The notes below the pieces were generated by a model. The model saw nothing but the letters and a program-made list of their open reading frames with translations, did not search any database and had not been told where the DNA came from. The translations under genes were made by a program, and so were the position numbers. A stretch of DNA of 50,394 bases, from positions 1 through 50,394 of the forward strand of contig CANGXD010000012.1 in assembly GCA_947457545.1 (NCBI GenBank). Direction: 5' to 3'. Below are positions 43,660-50,394 of the stretch, piece after piece; position 1 is the stretch's first letter, and each line of letters opens with the position of its first letter. This stretch comes from Gemmatimonadaceae bacterium. GTDB lineage: Bacteria; Gemmatimonadota; Gemmatimonadetes; Gemmatimonadales; Gemmatimonadaceae.

Positions 43660-44849
43660 GGACGCACCACGCTGTCGGGCGGTGTGATCGGCGGCAACGT
43701 ACGCATGAGATAGTCGAACGTGTTCGCCCCCATGATCTTCGCCACGTCGTCCTCGCTCATTCCCGACCTCAGCAGTGCGTCTGTAATGACAATGACGCCG
43801 CGCGTATCCCACGGCGTTTTCGTGGCGCCATCGAAGTCGGAGCCCAGCGCCACATGTCGTACGCCCATCACCTGCACCGCGTGCCGGATGGCCTTCACGA
43901 TGTTCTCGATGGTCGGCTGACACACCGCCCCGTCCCAATAGCCAATGCCGACGAGTCCACCGTTGGTAGCAATGGCGCGCAGTTGCGCGTCGGTGAGATT
44001 GCGCGGTCCGGGACAAACCGCCGCCACACCCGTATGGGACACCACCACCGGTCGCGTCGCCATCGCCAACACCTCTTGCATGGTTTGCGCCGACGAATGC
44101 GCGAGGTCGACGGCAATACCCAGCTGCTCCATGCGCTGCACCACCTGGCGACCGAGCGGCGTGAGTCCGCCATGGGTCACCCCGTGCGCGCTGCCCGCGA
44201 CTTCGTTGTCGAAGAAGTGCGTGAGCCCCATCATGCGAAACCCGTTGTTGAAGAGCACGTCCACGCTTTCGAGCTGTCCGTCGAGAGCATGCAACCCTTC
44301 AATGGCAAGCAACGCGCCCACCTGCATCGGATCACCGCCACGACGACGCGCAAAGGCCATGAGCGTATCGCGCGTCGTGATGAGCGTGATGGCACCGCCC
44401 GCTCGCAGCACTGCATCCTGCAGCTTCTCCGCCTGATACACCGCACGCGCCCGCAAACTCGTGCGTGTCGCCGCCGGCCAGCGCTGCGCGAGCGACAACA
44501 GCGCGATGTTGTCCGTCTCACCCGTGTTCTTGTCGTAGTTCATGTCCCGTGGCGTCTTCGTCACCACGCTGAACACCTGGAGCGCCACCTTGCCCTCTTG
44601 CAGGCGCGGCAGGTCCACATGTCCACGCTCGACGCGCGTGAGCAGGTCGCGCCCCCACAGCAGTTCGTCGGCGTGCAAGTCGGCAATGAAAATGCGACGG
44701 TGCAACGCCGAGCCCGCGGGCGAGACCGCTGGAATCTGTGTGCTCACGACGGTGTTCATCCGCATGTCCACCACCATCGGCACGACGGTGAAGAACGACA
44801 CCAGCGCCACGGCGAGCACGACCGCCACACCGATCAGAACCTTTTTCAT
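43656..44849 (-). CDS. Membrane (renal-type) dipeptidase, M19 family
   Basis: The 397-residue protein starts with a signal-anchor (KVLIGVAVVLAVALVSFFTVVPMVV), then the M19 zinc sites: FIADLHADELL (DxHxD-type), AIEGLHAL, LAHSSA, VVSHTG and ALGSDFDGA. M19 enzymes hydrolyse dipeptides, including some with D-residues. It is anchored outside the inner membrane. It follows the small membrane protein gene by 29 nt and overlaps sugE, so the four genes from amidase to sugE may be cotranscribed. ATG 44849 is in the right place for the signal-anchor. Confidence 0.93.
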   Translation of the reverse strand: MKKVLIGVAVVLAVALVSFFTVVPMVVDMRMNTVVSTQIPAVSPAGSALHRRIFIADLHADELLWGRDLLTRVERGHVDLPRLQEGKVALQVFSVVTKTPRDMNYDKNTGETDNIALLSLAQRWPAATRTSLRARAVYQAEKLQDAVLRAGGAITLITTRDTLMAFARRRGGDPMQVGALLAIEGLHALDGQLESVDVLFNNGFRMMGLTHFFDNEVAGSAHGVTHGGLTPLGRQVVQRMEQLGIAVDLAHSSAQTMQEVLAMATRPVVVSHTGVAAVCPGPRNLTDAQLRAIATNGGLVGIGYWDGAVCQPTIENIVKAIRHAVQVMGVRHVALGSDFDGATKTPWDTRGVIVITDALLRSGMSEDDVAKIMGANTFDYLMRTLPPITPPDSVVRP

Positions 44850-44878
44850 GCCAGGAGATGCAGGAGAAGTGGAAACGC

Positions 44879-45229
44879 TCAGCGCAATCCGCGCGGCATT
44901 TCCTGACCGTTCAGTTCACGCGCGTTCGGCAGTTCGTTGGGGACGCTCGGACCACGGAAGTCGCCGCAGCGATCGAATGCATCCTTCGACCCCGCGTCAA
45001 TCGTATCGGTAACCGGCGCGCGGTCCACGCGCATCGTGTCGTTACGATCGATCGCCTGCGCATAAAAGTTCGTACAGTACGCGCGCATCGCGTCGAGGCG
45101 CTCGAGCCGCTTCACCCCAAGGTCGGCGGCCCGACCAAACCAGTACCACGACAGCCCACCAAGCACTACGGCAAAGGCCAGACTGCCCAGTGCCGCCAGC
45201 GGGGGCTTTCCTGCAGAAGACTCAGTCAT
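44879..45229 (-). CDS. Small membrane protein of unknown function
   Basis: The 116-residue product has one N-terminal TM helix (PLAALGSLAFAVVLGGLSWYWF) and a polar, cysteine-bearing C-terminal part (AYCTNFYAQAIDRND, DAFDRCGDFRG). No family is recognised. It starts 9 nt after the Tat amidase stop and precedes the dipeptidase, so it is part of the same transcription unit and may have a role in the envelope. Confidence 0.75.
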   Translation of the reverse strand: MTESSAGKPPLAALGSLAFAVVLGGLSWYWFGRAADLGVKRLERLDAMRAYCTNFYAQAIDRNDTMRVDRAPVTDTIDAGSKDAFDRCGDFRGPSVPNELPNARELNGQEMPRGLR

Positions 45230-45238
45230 CGCTCGGAA

Positions 45239-46885
45239 TTACGAAATGGAACGCTGAAAACCGGGTGCGCGGCGCGCCTTCGTACGCTGCTCGAACGCAT
45301 AGCCCAGTCCCAATAACGTGCGCTCGGTGTATGCCGTGCCAATGAACGACAGCCCCAACGGCAACCCCGCCGTAAAGGCCATCGGTACCGTGAGCGACGG
45401 ATAGCCGGCCACCGCGGCGACACTCGAATTGCCGCCGCTGTAGCGATCGCCATTTACCCAATCGGTCGTCCACGACGGCCCGTTCGACGGCGCAATCACC
45501 GCACTTAGCCGGTGTGTCGCAAACAGCGCATCCAATCCTTCGTCACGCGAGAGCGTACGACACTTCTGCAGCGCCTCCTTGTATGCGGCATCGGAGAGCG
45601 TTCCCTTGGCCTGCGCCTGCTCGAACAGCTCCTGCGCAAACCACGGCATCTCCTGCGCCGCATGCGCACGGTTGTACGCAATGAGCTCATCGAGCGTGCG
45701 GTACTGCACCGTATCGCCGCGCGACGCGAGATAGGCATTGAGCCCATCCTTGAACTCGTACAGCAGCACCTCCAGCTCGGCGGCATCGTACTTCCCCACC
45801 GTCGGCACGTTGCACGGATCGATGATCTCTGCCCCCGCTTTCTTCAGCTCGGCAATGGCCGCATCGAACGCGTCGTCCACCGCGGGATGAAAGCCGGCCA
45901 TGTTGCGCGCCACACCAAGACGCGCGCCTTGCAGCGCGTCGCGCCGCAGCGCCTGCAGGTAATCGTCGGTGGGCAGAGCACGCGCCGTGGTCGCCGAGTC
46001 CCGCTCATCGCGTCCGCGAATGGCCGTGAGGACGATCGCCGCGTCGGTCACGGTGCGCGTCATCGGGCCGGCCGTATCCTGCGTCGCCGAAATGGGAATG
46101 ATGCCCGCGCGACTCACGAGCCCCACCGTGGGCTTGAGCCCCACGAGACCGCAAATCGAGCTCGGGCAGATGATCGAGCCATCCGTCTCCGTTCCGATGC
46201 CAACCACGGCAAGGTTCGCCGAAATGGCGGTGCCGGTGCCGGAGCTCGAACCGCACGGATTGCGATCGAGCACGTACGGATGCTTCGTCTGGCCACCGCG
46301 TCCGCTCCACCCGCTCGTCGAACGCGTGCTCCGGAAGTTGGCCCACTCGCTCAGGTTCGTCTTCCCCAGCAACACCGCACCCGCCTCGCGCAACTTCGCC
46401 ACCACCGTCGAGTCGCGCGGCGCCGGCTTGCCCACCAGCGCGCGTGAGCCCGCGGTGGTCTGCATCTTGTCGGCCGTATCGAGGTTGTCCTTCACGAGCA
46501 CGGGAATGCCGTGCAACACCCCACGAACTTTCCCCGCACGGCGTTCGGCATCACGCTCGGCCGCAATCGCGAGCGCATCGGGATTCACCTCGATCACACT
46601 GCGCAACTGCACACCCGCCGCATCGATCGCCGCAATGCGCGCGAGGTACGCCGACGTCAGCGCGCGCGACGTGAGCGTCCCCCTCGCCATCTGCGCCGTC
46701 AGCTCCGACACGGTCGCTTCACTGTAGGCGAAGGCACGGGCCTGATCGACGGCATCCTCGGCCGCGTGAGATCCCTGCGCCACACCGTGCTCGGCGCCGT
46801 GCGCATCGCGCGCTCCAAGGGCCACACCCGCAGCCGCCAGCGTGGACGACGCAAGAAATCCGCGGCGCGAAAACCCGTCAGTCAT
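45239..46885 (-). CDS. Tat-exported amidase (amidase signature family)
   Basis: From ATG 46885 the protein has 548 residues. A Tat signal (FSRRGFLASSTLAAAGVALG) leads to an amidase signature enzyme: catalytic lysine in GIPVLVKDNLDT, SEWANFRSTRSTSGWSGRGG, and the Ser-cisSer region NPCGSSSGTGTAISANLA followed by TETDGSIICPSS. It hydrolyses amides, releasing ammonia in the periplasm. Substrates are unknown. The open frame runs to 47254 but overlaps the next gene, and the Tat signal fixes the start. A 53-nt gap separates it from the PLP enzyme upstream. Confidence 0.95.
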   Translation of the reverse strand: MTDGFSRRGFLASSTLAAAGVALGARDAHGAEHGVAQGSHAAEDAVDQARAFAYSEATVSELTAQMARGTLTSRALTSAYLARIAAIDAAGVQLRSVIEVNPDALAIAAERDAERRAGKVRGVLHGIPVLVKDNLDTADKMQTTAGSRALVGKPAPRDSTVVAKLREAGAVLLGKTNLSEWANFRSTRSTSGWSGRGGQTKHPYVLDRNPCGSSSGTGTAISANLAVVGIGTETDGSIICPSSICGLVGLKPTVGLVSRAGIIPISATQDTAGPMTRTVTDAAIVLTAIRGRDERDSATTARALPTDDYLQALRRDALQGARLGVARNMAGFHPAVDDAFDAAIAELKKAGAEIIDPCNVPTVGKYDAAELEVLLYEFKDGLNAYLASRGDTVQYRTLDELIAYNRAHAAQEMPWFAQELFEQAQAKGTLSDAAYKEALQKCRTLSRDEGLDALFATHRLSAVIAPSNGPSWTTDWVNGDRYSGGNSSVAAVAGYPSLTVPMAFTAGLPLGLSFIGTAYTERTLLGLGYAFEQRTKARRAPGFQRSIS

Positions 46886-46938
46886 GCTGAAGCTCGTAAA
46901 TGAAGTGACGAATGCGTCATCACGCATCCGGAAACGCA

Positions 46939-48108
46939 TCACACCGCCGCGAGGGCCGCCGTCAGATCGGCAATGAGATCGTGCACATCTTCGAGGCCCA
47001 CGCTCATGCGAATGAACCCTTCCGACACCGCATCGCCACCCCAACGTGCACGACGCTCGGCGCTCGTGTGCAACCCGCCAAAGCTCGTCGCTTCGTACAC
47101 CAGCTGCGAATGCGCAAAGAACCGCGCGGCCGCATCGGCCGACGGGAGTTCGAAGCTCACCACACAGCCGAACGCCTTCATCTGCTTCGACGCGATGGCG
47201 TGCGACGGGTCGGTCGGTAGCCCAGGATACCGCACACCACGCACCTGCGGACACCCGCTCAGGAACTCAGCTACCGCCATCGCCGAACGGCACTGCTGCA
47301 TGAGCCGTACGTGCAGCGTGCCAAGGGAACGGTGCGCCAACCACGCTTCCATGGGGCCGGGAATGACGCCCATGCGCGTACGCCACAGGCGCAGCGCTTC
47401 GACATGCTGCGGATGGCGCGCGGCAACATGACCGAGCACGAGATCGGCGTGTCCCGTCATGGCCTTGGTGTCCGACACGATGCACAGGTCGGCACCAAGC
47501 GCGAGCGGTTGCTGCAGCAGTGGCGTGGCCGTGGTATTGTCGACGGCCACCAGGGCGCCGATCTCGTGCGCCTTGCGCGCGAGCAGCGCGATGTCGCACA
47601 CGTCGAGCCCGGGATTGGTGGGGGACTCCAACCAAAGCATGGCCACCCCGTTCGCCGCTTCCGCCTCGAGCGCACGCAGCAGTCCATCTCCGGCTGTTGG
47701 CGCCATGACCACCTTGATGTTCTGCGCCGCAAACCATGCGCCGTCGAATGGCTGCGACGCAATCACGCGCGTGGTGTAGTAGCACTCCTGCGGCATGATG
47801 AGCGTTCCGCCCGGCGGCACCATCGTCGCGAGCACGGCCGCGGTGGCGGCCATGCCGCTCGGAAAAAGCAGGCAGCTCCCGCCCTCGAGTTCGGCGAGCG
47901 CGGCTTCGTACTGATTCCACGACGGGTTGTGAAAGCGACCATACGTGTACGGCGACTGCGAGGGATCACCGGGCGTATGATACGGCGCGGCAAATACCGG
48001 ACCGGGCAGGTACGGCGTGCCTGCCGTCTTGTCTGGGAGACCGGCGCGCACCACACGCGTGGCGCCCTGCCAGTCCGACTTCGCTGCGTGTGCGTCGCCA
48101 GTCGACAT
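46939..48108 (-). CDS. PLP-dependent trans-sulfuration enzyme (cystathionine gamma-synthase/lyase-like)
   Basis: The 389-residue protein has Cys/Met metabolism PLP motifs: YGRFHNPSWNQYEAALAELEGG, LLFPSGMAATAAVLATMV, WLESPTNPGLDVCDI, VAVDNTTATPLLQQPLALGAD, and the PLP lysine in IVSDTKAMTGHADLVLG. It could be cystathionine gamma-synthase, gamma-lyase or a methionine gamma-lyase relative; the sequence alone does not settle this. The ATG at 48108 follows the Trm112-like stop by 2 nt, so the two genes form an operon. Confidence 0.94.
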   Translation of the reverse strand: MSTGDAHAAKSDWQGATRVVRAGLPDKTAGTPYLPGPVFAAPYHTPGDPSQSPYTYGRFHNPSWNQYEAALAELEGGSCLLFPSGMAATAAVLATMVPPGGTLIMPQECYYTTRVIASQPFDGAWFAAQNIKVVMAPTAGDGLLRALEAEAANGVAMLWLESPTNPGLDVCDIALLARKAHEIGALVAVDNTTATPLLQQPLALGADLCIVSDTKAMTGHADLVLGHVAARHPQHVEALRLWRTRMGVIPGPMEAWLAHRSLGTLHVRLMQQCRSAMAVAEFLSGCPQVRGVRYPGLPTDPSHAIASKQMKAFGCVVSFELPSADAAARFFAHSQLVYEATSFGGLHTSAERRARWGGDAVSEGFIRMSVGLEDVHDLIADLTAALAAV

Positions 48109-48110
48109 GG

Positions 48111-48308
48111 TTACGCTCGCGGCGGATACACCGCCTCATCGAGCGGTTCGGCTTCTTCGATGAGCATGACGGGAATGCCGTCCTGCACCTTGTACACAAG
48201 CCGGCTTTCGCGGCACACGAGCACTTCCGGCGGACCGGCGTGATACTCGAGGGGCGCCTTGCTCTTGGGGCAGACGAGAATCTTGAGCAGTTCAGGGGCG
48301 AGGCTCAT
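48111..48308 (-). CDS. Trm112-family protein (YcaR-like)
   Basis: This 65-residue protein begins SLAPELLKILVCPKSKAPLEYH and ends VQDGIPVMLIEEAEPLDE, the Trm112/UPF0434 pattern. The usual first CxxC pair is CPKS here and the second is CRES, so only one cysteine of each pair remains. Trm112-like proteins partner methyltransferases or act as small accessory proteins. It is sandwiched between mogA (32 nt upstream) and the PLP enzyme gene (2 nt downstream) in one operon. Confidence 0.9.
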   Translation of the reverse strand: MSLAPELLKILVCPKSKAPLEYHAGPPEVLVCRESRLVYKVQDGIPVMLIEEAEPLDEAVYPPRA

Positions 48309-48340
48309 AACACGCAGACTGGTGTGAAGACCCGCGAGGG

Positions 48341-48865
48341 TCAGGACGGACGATGATGACGTGGGGCCGCGTCGGTCATCGACAGCGTCGGGCCACCGAT
48401 GAGCTCCACGCAGTACGGCACCGCCGCCCACACGGCGCGCAAACACTCTTCGATCGCCTTGGGCTTGCCGGGCAGGTTGATGATCAGTGACGCGCCACGC
48501 GTCCCCACCACCTGCCGCGACAAAATCGCCGTCGGTACGGTTTTCACACTCTCGGCGCGCATCTGCTCGGAGAACCCCGGCAACATGCGATCGCACACCG
48601 CGACCGTGGCTTCCGGCGTGACGTCGCGCGGGGCCGGTCCGGTGCCACCCGTGGTGACGATGAGTGGACAACGCAGCTCGTCGGCGAGCTCTCGCAACGC
48701 GGCTTCGATGGCCGGCTGTTCGTCGGGCACGAGGCGATACGCCTCCGTCCATGGCGTCGCCAACCAGCGCGTATACACCTCGCGGATGGCGGGGCCGGAC
48801 TTGTCCTCGTACACGCCGGTGGAGGCGCGGTCGGAGATGGTGACGATGCCGAGTGTGAGCATCAT
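48341..48865 (-). CDS. mogA: MogA/MoaB-family molybdopterin adenylyltransferase
   Basis: From ATG 48865 (or 48862) the protein has about 174 residues with LGIVTISDRASTGVYEDKSG, the MoCF signature IVTTGGTGPAPRDVTPEA, and SLIINLPGKPKAIEECLRAV. MogA adenylylates molybdopterin before molybdate insertion in cofactor synthesis. MoaB relatives are similar; the DRAS and TGGTGPxPRDVTPEA pattern favours MogA. No other molybdenum-cofactor gene is in the window. It precedes the Trm112-like gene by 32 nt. The frame upstream of 48865 overlaps the FecR gene and is ignored. Confidence 0.9.
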   Translation of the reverse strand: MMLTLGIVTISDRASTGVYEDKSGPAIREVYTRWLATPWTEAYRLVPDEQPAIEAALRELADELRCPLIVTTGGTGPAPRDVTPEATVAVCDRMLPGFSEQMRAESVKTVPTAILSRQVVGTRGASLIINLPGKPKAIEECLRAVWAAVPYCVELIGGPTLSMTDAAPRHHRPS

Positions 48866-48908
48866 CAAAAGTAAGGGCCTGCGGGGCTTCGTGTGATTGC
48901 GGTGTCGC

Positions 48909-49769
48909 TCAGGACGCCGGGCGCAGCTCCCAATGATCGCCGCGATCGACCGCGCGCGCACGCAGGACCCGCGCGACCTGCTGCAGCATCCCCGACGGCG
49001 TCTCCCCTTCGATGGCCGTAGACAATCGCGATGACATCAGCGACGAGTCGAGCACGATACGAAAGCCCGTCCACCGCTGCAGCCGCTCGACCGCCGACGG
49101 CATCGGCTCGTCGTTGAAGAGCAGCGCGCCACCCAACCAGGCGACACTCCCCATGGCGGCGGTCGTCCCCAGCTCGGTGTGCCCGCCGTCGCGATCGAGC
49201 AGCAGCCCGTGCCCCTCGGTGAGCGTGGCTGTAAATCGCCCCGCGCGCACCAGCACCTCGCCCTCCGTCACCGTCACGATGGTGCGCGGCACCGACCCGC
49301 TGGCTGGGCTCCCGGGGATAGCGCGCACCAGAAACGCGGTGCTCACGTCCTCGATGCGGGCTCCCTCGGTGTACACCACGAACGGGGTACTGCCAGGCGA
49401 GACGGTAAAGATCGCCTCCCCCTGCAGCGTGAGTTCACGCGACCCGGCGCCAAACACCCCGCGACTGGTCACCGAGCTGCCGGGGGCGAGCATCACCCGC
49501 GAGCCGTCGGCAAGCGGCAACGTCCGCGGCATGGCGCCGGCGGGGACGGACAGCTGCACCACCCCCGGGACGTCCTGAGCCACGTGCTCCCGCTCCATCT
49601 GCCACACGAGTGCCGCCACGCCCAGGGCGCTCCCGCCCGCGAGCAGCATCCACGACCGGCGGCGCGTCGACACACGCGCTCCCCCCTCGTCGCCGGTATT
49701 CGGCGTCGAGGACCACGTCGATGATACCGACGTCGGGCGGTTGGGAGCAGTCGAACGGGAGCGGATCAC
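48909..49769 (-). CDS. FecR-domain protein (orphan anti-sigma-like)
   Basis: Starting at GTG 49769 the product has 286 residues: a short cytosolic N-terminus, a TM helix (WMLLAGGSALGVAALVW), a FecR domain (MPRTLPLADGSRVMLAPGSSVTS, ELTLQGEAIFTVSP) and a C-terminal STN-like segment (VAWLGGALLFNDEPMPSAVERLQRWTGF, MLQQVARVLRARAV). FecR proteins usually control an ECF sigma factor encoded just upstream; none is present, as the upstream gene is a histidine phosphatase. The frame is open to a TTG at 49835, so the exact start is uncertain. Confidence 0.85.
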   Translation of the reverse strand: MIRSRSTAPNRPTSVSSTWSSTPNTGDEGGARVSTRRRSWMLLAGGSALGVAALVWQMEREHVAQDVPGVVQLSVPAGAMPRTLPLADGSRVMLAPGSSVTSRGVFGAGSRELTLQGEAIFTVSPGSTPFVVYTEGARIEDVSTAFLVRAIPGSPASGSVPRTIVTVTEGEVLVRAGRFTATLTEGHGLLLDRDGGHTELGTTAAMGSVAWLGGALLFNDEPMPSAVERLQRWTGFRIVLDSSLMSSRLSTAIEGETPSGMLQQVARVLRARAVDRGDHWELRPAS

Positions 49770-49887
49770 GCGCAGGGGCAAAAGAGGGGCGGTACGCGAA
49801 GACGGAAGCGTGGCCCCATCCGACGGGATTCGCAAAACGATTGGGACAAGACGCGTCAGGCCGTGGCAGTCGGTGCAGAATGCCCTG

Positions 49888-50394
49888 TTACTTCGGAATC
49901 ATGCCGCCACAGGCTGTCGCGCCGATGGCATCCGGCGCGCCGTACGATGACTGCACCACCTGGGCGGCGTTCCCCCCGGCGGCCGGCGTCACCACGAACA
50001 TCGTGGCGTAGCTGGCGTCGCAAATATCGGGAAGTTTGGTCCCCGCGAGAGCATTGACGATGGCGGGGATGGTGTTGGAGTGCCCCACCACCAGCACGAC
50101 ACCTTTGGCCTGCATCACGGCGGCCGCGACGTTGCGCACATGCTGCGCGTCGAGCGCGATGACCGTGGGCGCCACGCCGGTGCGCGCCTGGACCACCGCC
50201 GCCGTCTCTACTGTACGCTTACGCGTGCTCACGACGATGGTGCTAGGCGTGCTGTGCGCCAACGCCACGTCCAGCGCCTTGGCGCGCGCCACCCCCGCTT
50301 CACTGAGCGACGGATCATCGAGCGGCGCCGGCTGCTTCTCGCCGTGGCGCACCAGAATGACCAGCGACGGCTGCGCGTGAGCGAGCGAGGGCGC
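49888..50394 (-). CDS. Exported histidine phosphatase (SixA-like), 5' end off window
   Basis: The frame enters from the right edge inside a signal peptide (SLAHAQPSLVILVRHGEK), so the true start is outside. The phosphatase core follows: RHGE catalytic histidine, LSEAGVARAKALDVAL, STIVVSTRKRTVETAAVV and VVLVVGHSNTIPAIVNAL with the second histidine. This is the histidine phosphatase superfamily, closest to SixA/PhoE-like small enzymes, here probably periplasmic. It may dephosphorylate sugars or proteins. At least 169 residues are visible. Confidence 0.92.
   Translation of the reverse strand, partial: APSLAHAQPSLVILVRHGEKQPAPLDDPSLSEAGVARAKALDVALAHSTPSTIVVSTRKRTVETAAVVQARTGVAPTVIALDAQHVRNVAAAVMQAKGVVLVVGHSNTIPAIVNALAGTKLPDICDASYATMFVVTPAAGGNAAQVVQSSYGAPDAIGATACGGMIPK

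Noticed and set aside
46886-47254. N-terminal extension of the amidase
   Set aside because: It overlaps the PLP-enzyme gene and lacks homology; the Tat signal begins at 46885.

Overview
The window is high-GC, densely coded bacterial chromosome. It carries several eukaryotic-type Ser/Thr kinases with the N-terminal pattern '(S/T)DLRxQLQNTLGxGYTLERELGGGGMSRVF', TolB/TPR C-termini, a DUF5916 outer-membrane protein, many Tat or lipoprotein secretory genes, and many GTG starts with GTGA overlaps. This combination fits Gemmatimonadota (Gemmatimonas-like). The assignment is an inference from gene style; no rRNA or other marker is present. I found no tRNA, rRNA, CRISPR array, IS transposase or prophage.

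Layout. 1-0.95 kb: start of a kinase gene cut by the edge, preceded by a brnT-brnA toxin-antitoxin pair. 1.06-6.3 kb: a self-contained PTS operon with an EIIA-HPr-EI fusion, an EIIC-EIIB permease carrying a second, cysteine-less EIIB-like domain, and a HAD sugar-phosphatase-like protein. 6.3-10.4 kb (minus strand): oxidoreductase, Tat-exported GH1 glycosidase, abrB-doc and vapB-vapC. The glycosidase reading frame begins with what looks like the 5' end of a kinase gene. 10.5-24.9 kb: signalling block with two overlapping paralogous kinases, a REP-like palindrome, a J-domain/zinc-ribbon/PilZ protein, an FG-GAP propeller, a RidA-like protein, an L-asparaginase lipoprotein behind a third kinase, and a divergent six-TM kinase overlapping an exported protein gene. 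25-35.9 kb: DUF4256, YbjQ, a beta-barrel protein, a double SRPBCC protein, a DUF5916 protein, DoxX, an MqsA-like regulator, an EAL/HDOD protein, a DUF2268-like protease and two exported proteins of unknown function.

36-42.6 kb (mostly plus strand): type III glutamine synthetase, a small luciferase-family (DUF5519) protein, a coiled-coil membrane protein (minus strand), and a peptide/amide scavenging operon of M20 amidohydrolase, DUF3311 subunit and SSS symporter. 42.7-50.4 kb (all minus strand): glyoxalase-like protein, SugE/Gdx, M19 dipeptidase, small membrane protein, Tat amidase, PLP trans-sulfuration enzyme, Trm112-like protein, MogA, FecR-like protein and a histidine phosphatase cut by the right edge.

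Two themes recur. One is sugar and nitrogen scavenging: PTS, GH1, asparaginase, amidase, dipeptidase, M20, GSIII and Gdx. The other is phospho- and nucleotide-signalling: kinases, PilZ and degenerate EAL-HDOD. Translational coupling through GTGA/ATGA overlaps is common. The most unusual items are the kinase-like leader on the glycosidase, the double EIIB permease, the J-Zn-PilZ fusion whose stop codon lies inside a REP-like palindrome, and a structured, terminator-ended stretch with no gene at about 26.0-26.2 kb. I did not find a clearly new defence or mobile system.
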